DNA from: Comamonas sp. lk
Lineage (GTDB): Bacteria; Pseudomonadota; Gammaproteobacteria; Burkholderiales; Burkholderiaceae_C
DNA length: 5,722 nt
Direction of reading: 5' to 3'
NCBI GenBank assembly: GCA_945898105.1
Contig: CAMDHL010000152.1
Span: 1-5,722 of the forward strand
Shown: one piece after another, positions 5,596 to 5,722 of the stretch
Position numbering within the stretch: position 1 is the stretch's first letter
Layout: every line of letters begins with the position of its first letter
Notes under the pieces: model-generated
What the model was told of the DNA's origin: nothing
Database searches by the model: none
Seen by the model: only the letters and a program-made list of their open reading frames with translations
Position numbers and translations under genes: made by a program

Positions 5596-5722
5596 GTGAA
5601 GAAACGAACTTCAGTATCTGTACTGCTCTTGGTCGTGCTTGCAATTGCGGCTTCCCACATAGGGTGGGTGACGCGTGATAACGGATCCTTGATGGTCCTA
5701 GATGGACGGGAAATAGATGTCG
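5596..5722 (+). CDS. Exported or membrane-anchored protein, 5' end only
   Basis: The frame opens after stops at 5581-5586 and the first plausible start is GTG at 5596. The window ends after 42 codons with the frame still open. The N-terminus is M-K-K-R-T-S followed by a hydrophobic run (VSVLLLVVLAIAA, about residues 7-19), a signal peptide or N-terminal anchor, then SHIGWVTRDNGSLMVLDGRE. No good Shine-Dalgarno sequence is seen before the GTG. No family recognised from this fragment. It follows the Cys-rich gene by 32 nt and may be in the same transcript. Confidence 0.6.
   Translation, partial: MKKRTSVSVLLLVVLAIAASHIGWVTRDNGSLMVLDGREIDV

Overview
The window looks like chromosome from a betaproteobacterium, probably in or near the Comamonadaceae (Rhodoferax/Polaromonas-like). 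This is an inference from moderate GC, the style of the proteins and the small CCGTGTC...WCGQ..DG protein; no rRNA or other phylogenetic marker is present. No tRNA, CRISPR array, insertion sequence or phage gene was seen.

Layout: (a) 1-394 holds one doubtful plus-strand reading frame (31-354, TTG start) and no confident gene. (b) 395-4214 is a compact minus-strand gene train, read from right to left: an Rrf2-type repressor, a C-factor-like short-chain dehydrogenase/reductase (SDR), a 58-residue DUF2256 protein, a (6-4)-type FeS photolyase (FeS-BCP/PhrB family) and an exported SOUL haem-binding protein. Gaps are 29, 68, -8 and 50 nt, so one transcript is likely. (c) 4215-4318 is a divergent, AT-rich intergenic region with phased TCTATACAAT-type repeats. 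(d) 4319-5722 is a plus-strand set: a MerR-HTH regulator with a C-terminal alpha/beta domain that lacks cobalamin-binding motifs, a small Cys-rich protein, and the start of an exported or membrane-anchored protein cut by the window end.

Together this reads as a light/oxidative-damage module. The MerR protein resembles class II LitR regulators, which are MerR-type light regulators without B12 binding. The two TCTATACAAT copies differ by one base from the T(G/A)TATACAN sites I recall for class II LitR in Pseudomonas putida. The photolyase keeps all four Fe-S cysteines, the catalytic His-His pair, the active-site Tyr and the electron-transfer Trp/Tyr residues at exactly the spacing of Agrobacterium PhrB. 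The DUF2256 gene overlaps the photolyase start by 8 nt, which implies translational coupling. The Rrf2 gene at the head of the operon suggests a second, possibly redox-type, input at the same promoter region.

Most worth a second look: the short DUF2256 gene coupled to an FeS photolyase, the two-regulator divergent promoter with helically phased repeats, and the small Cys-rich protein downstream of the MerR gene.
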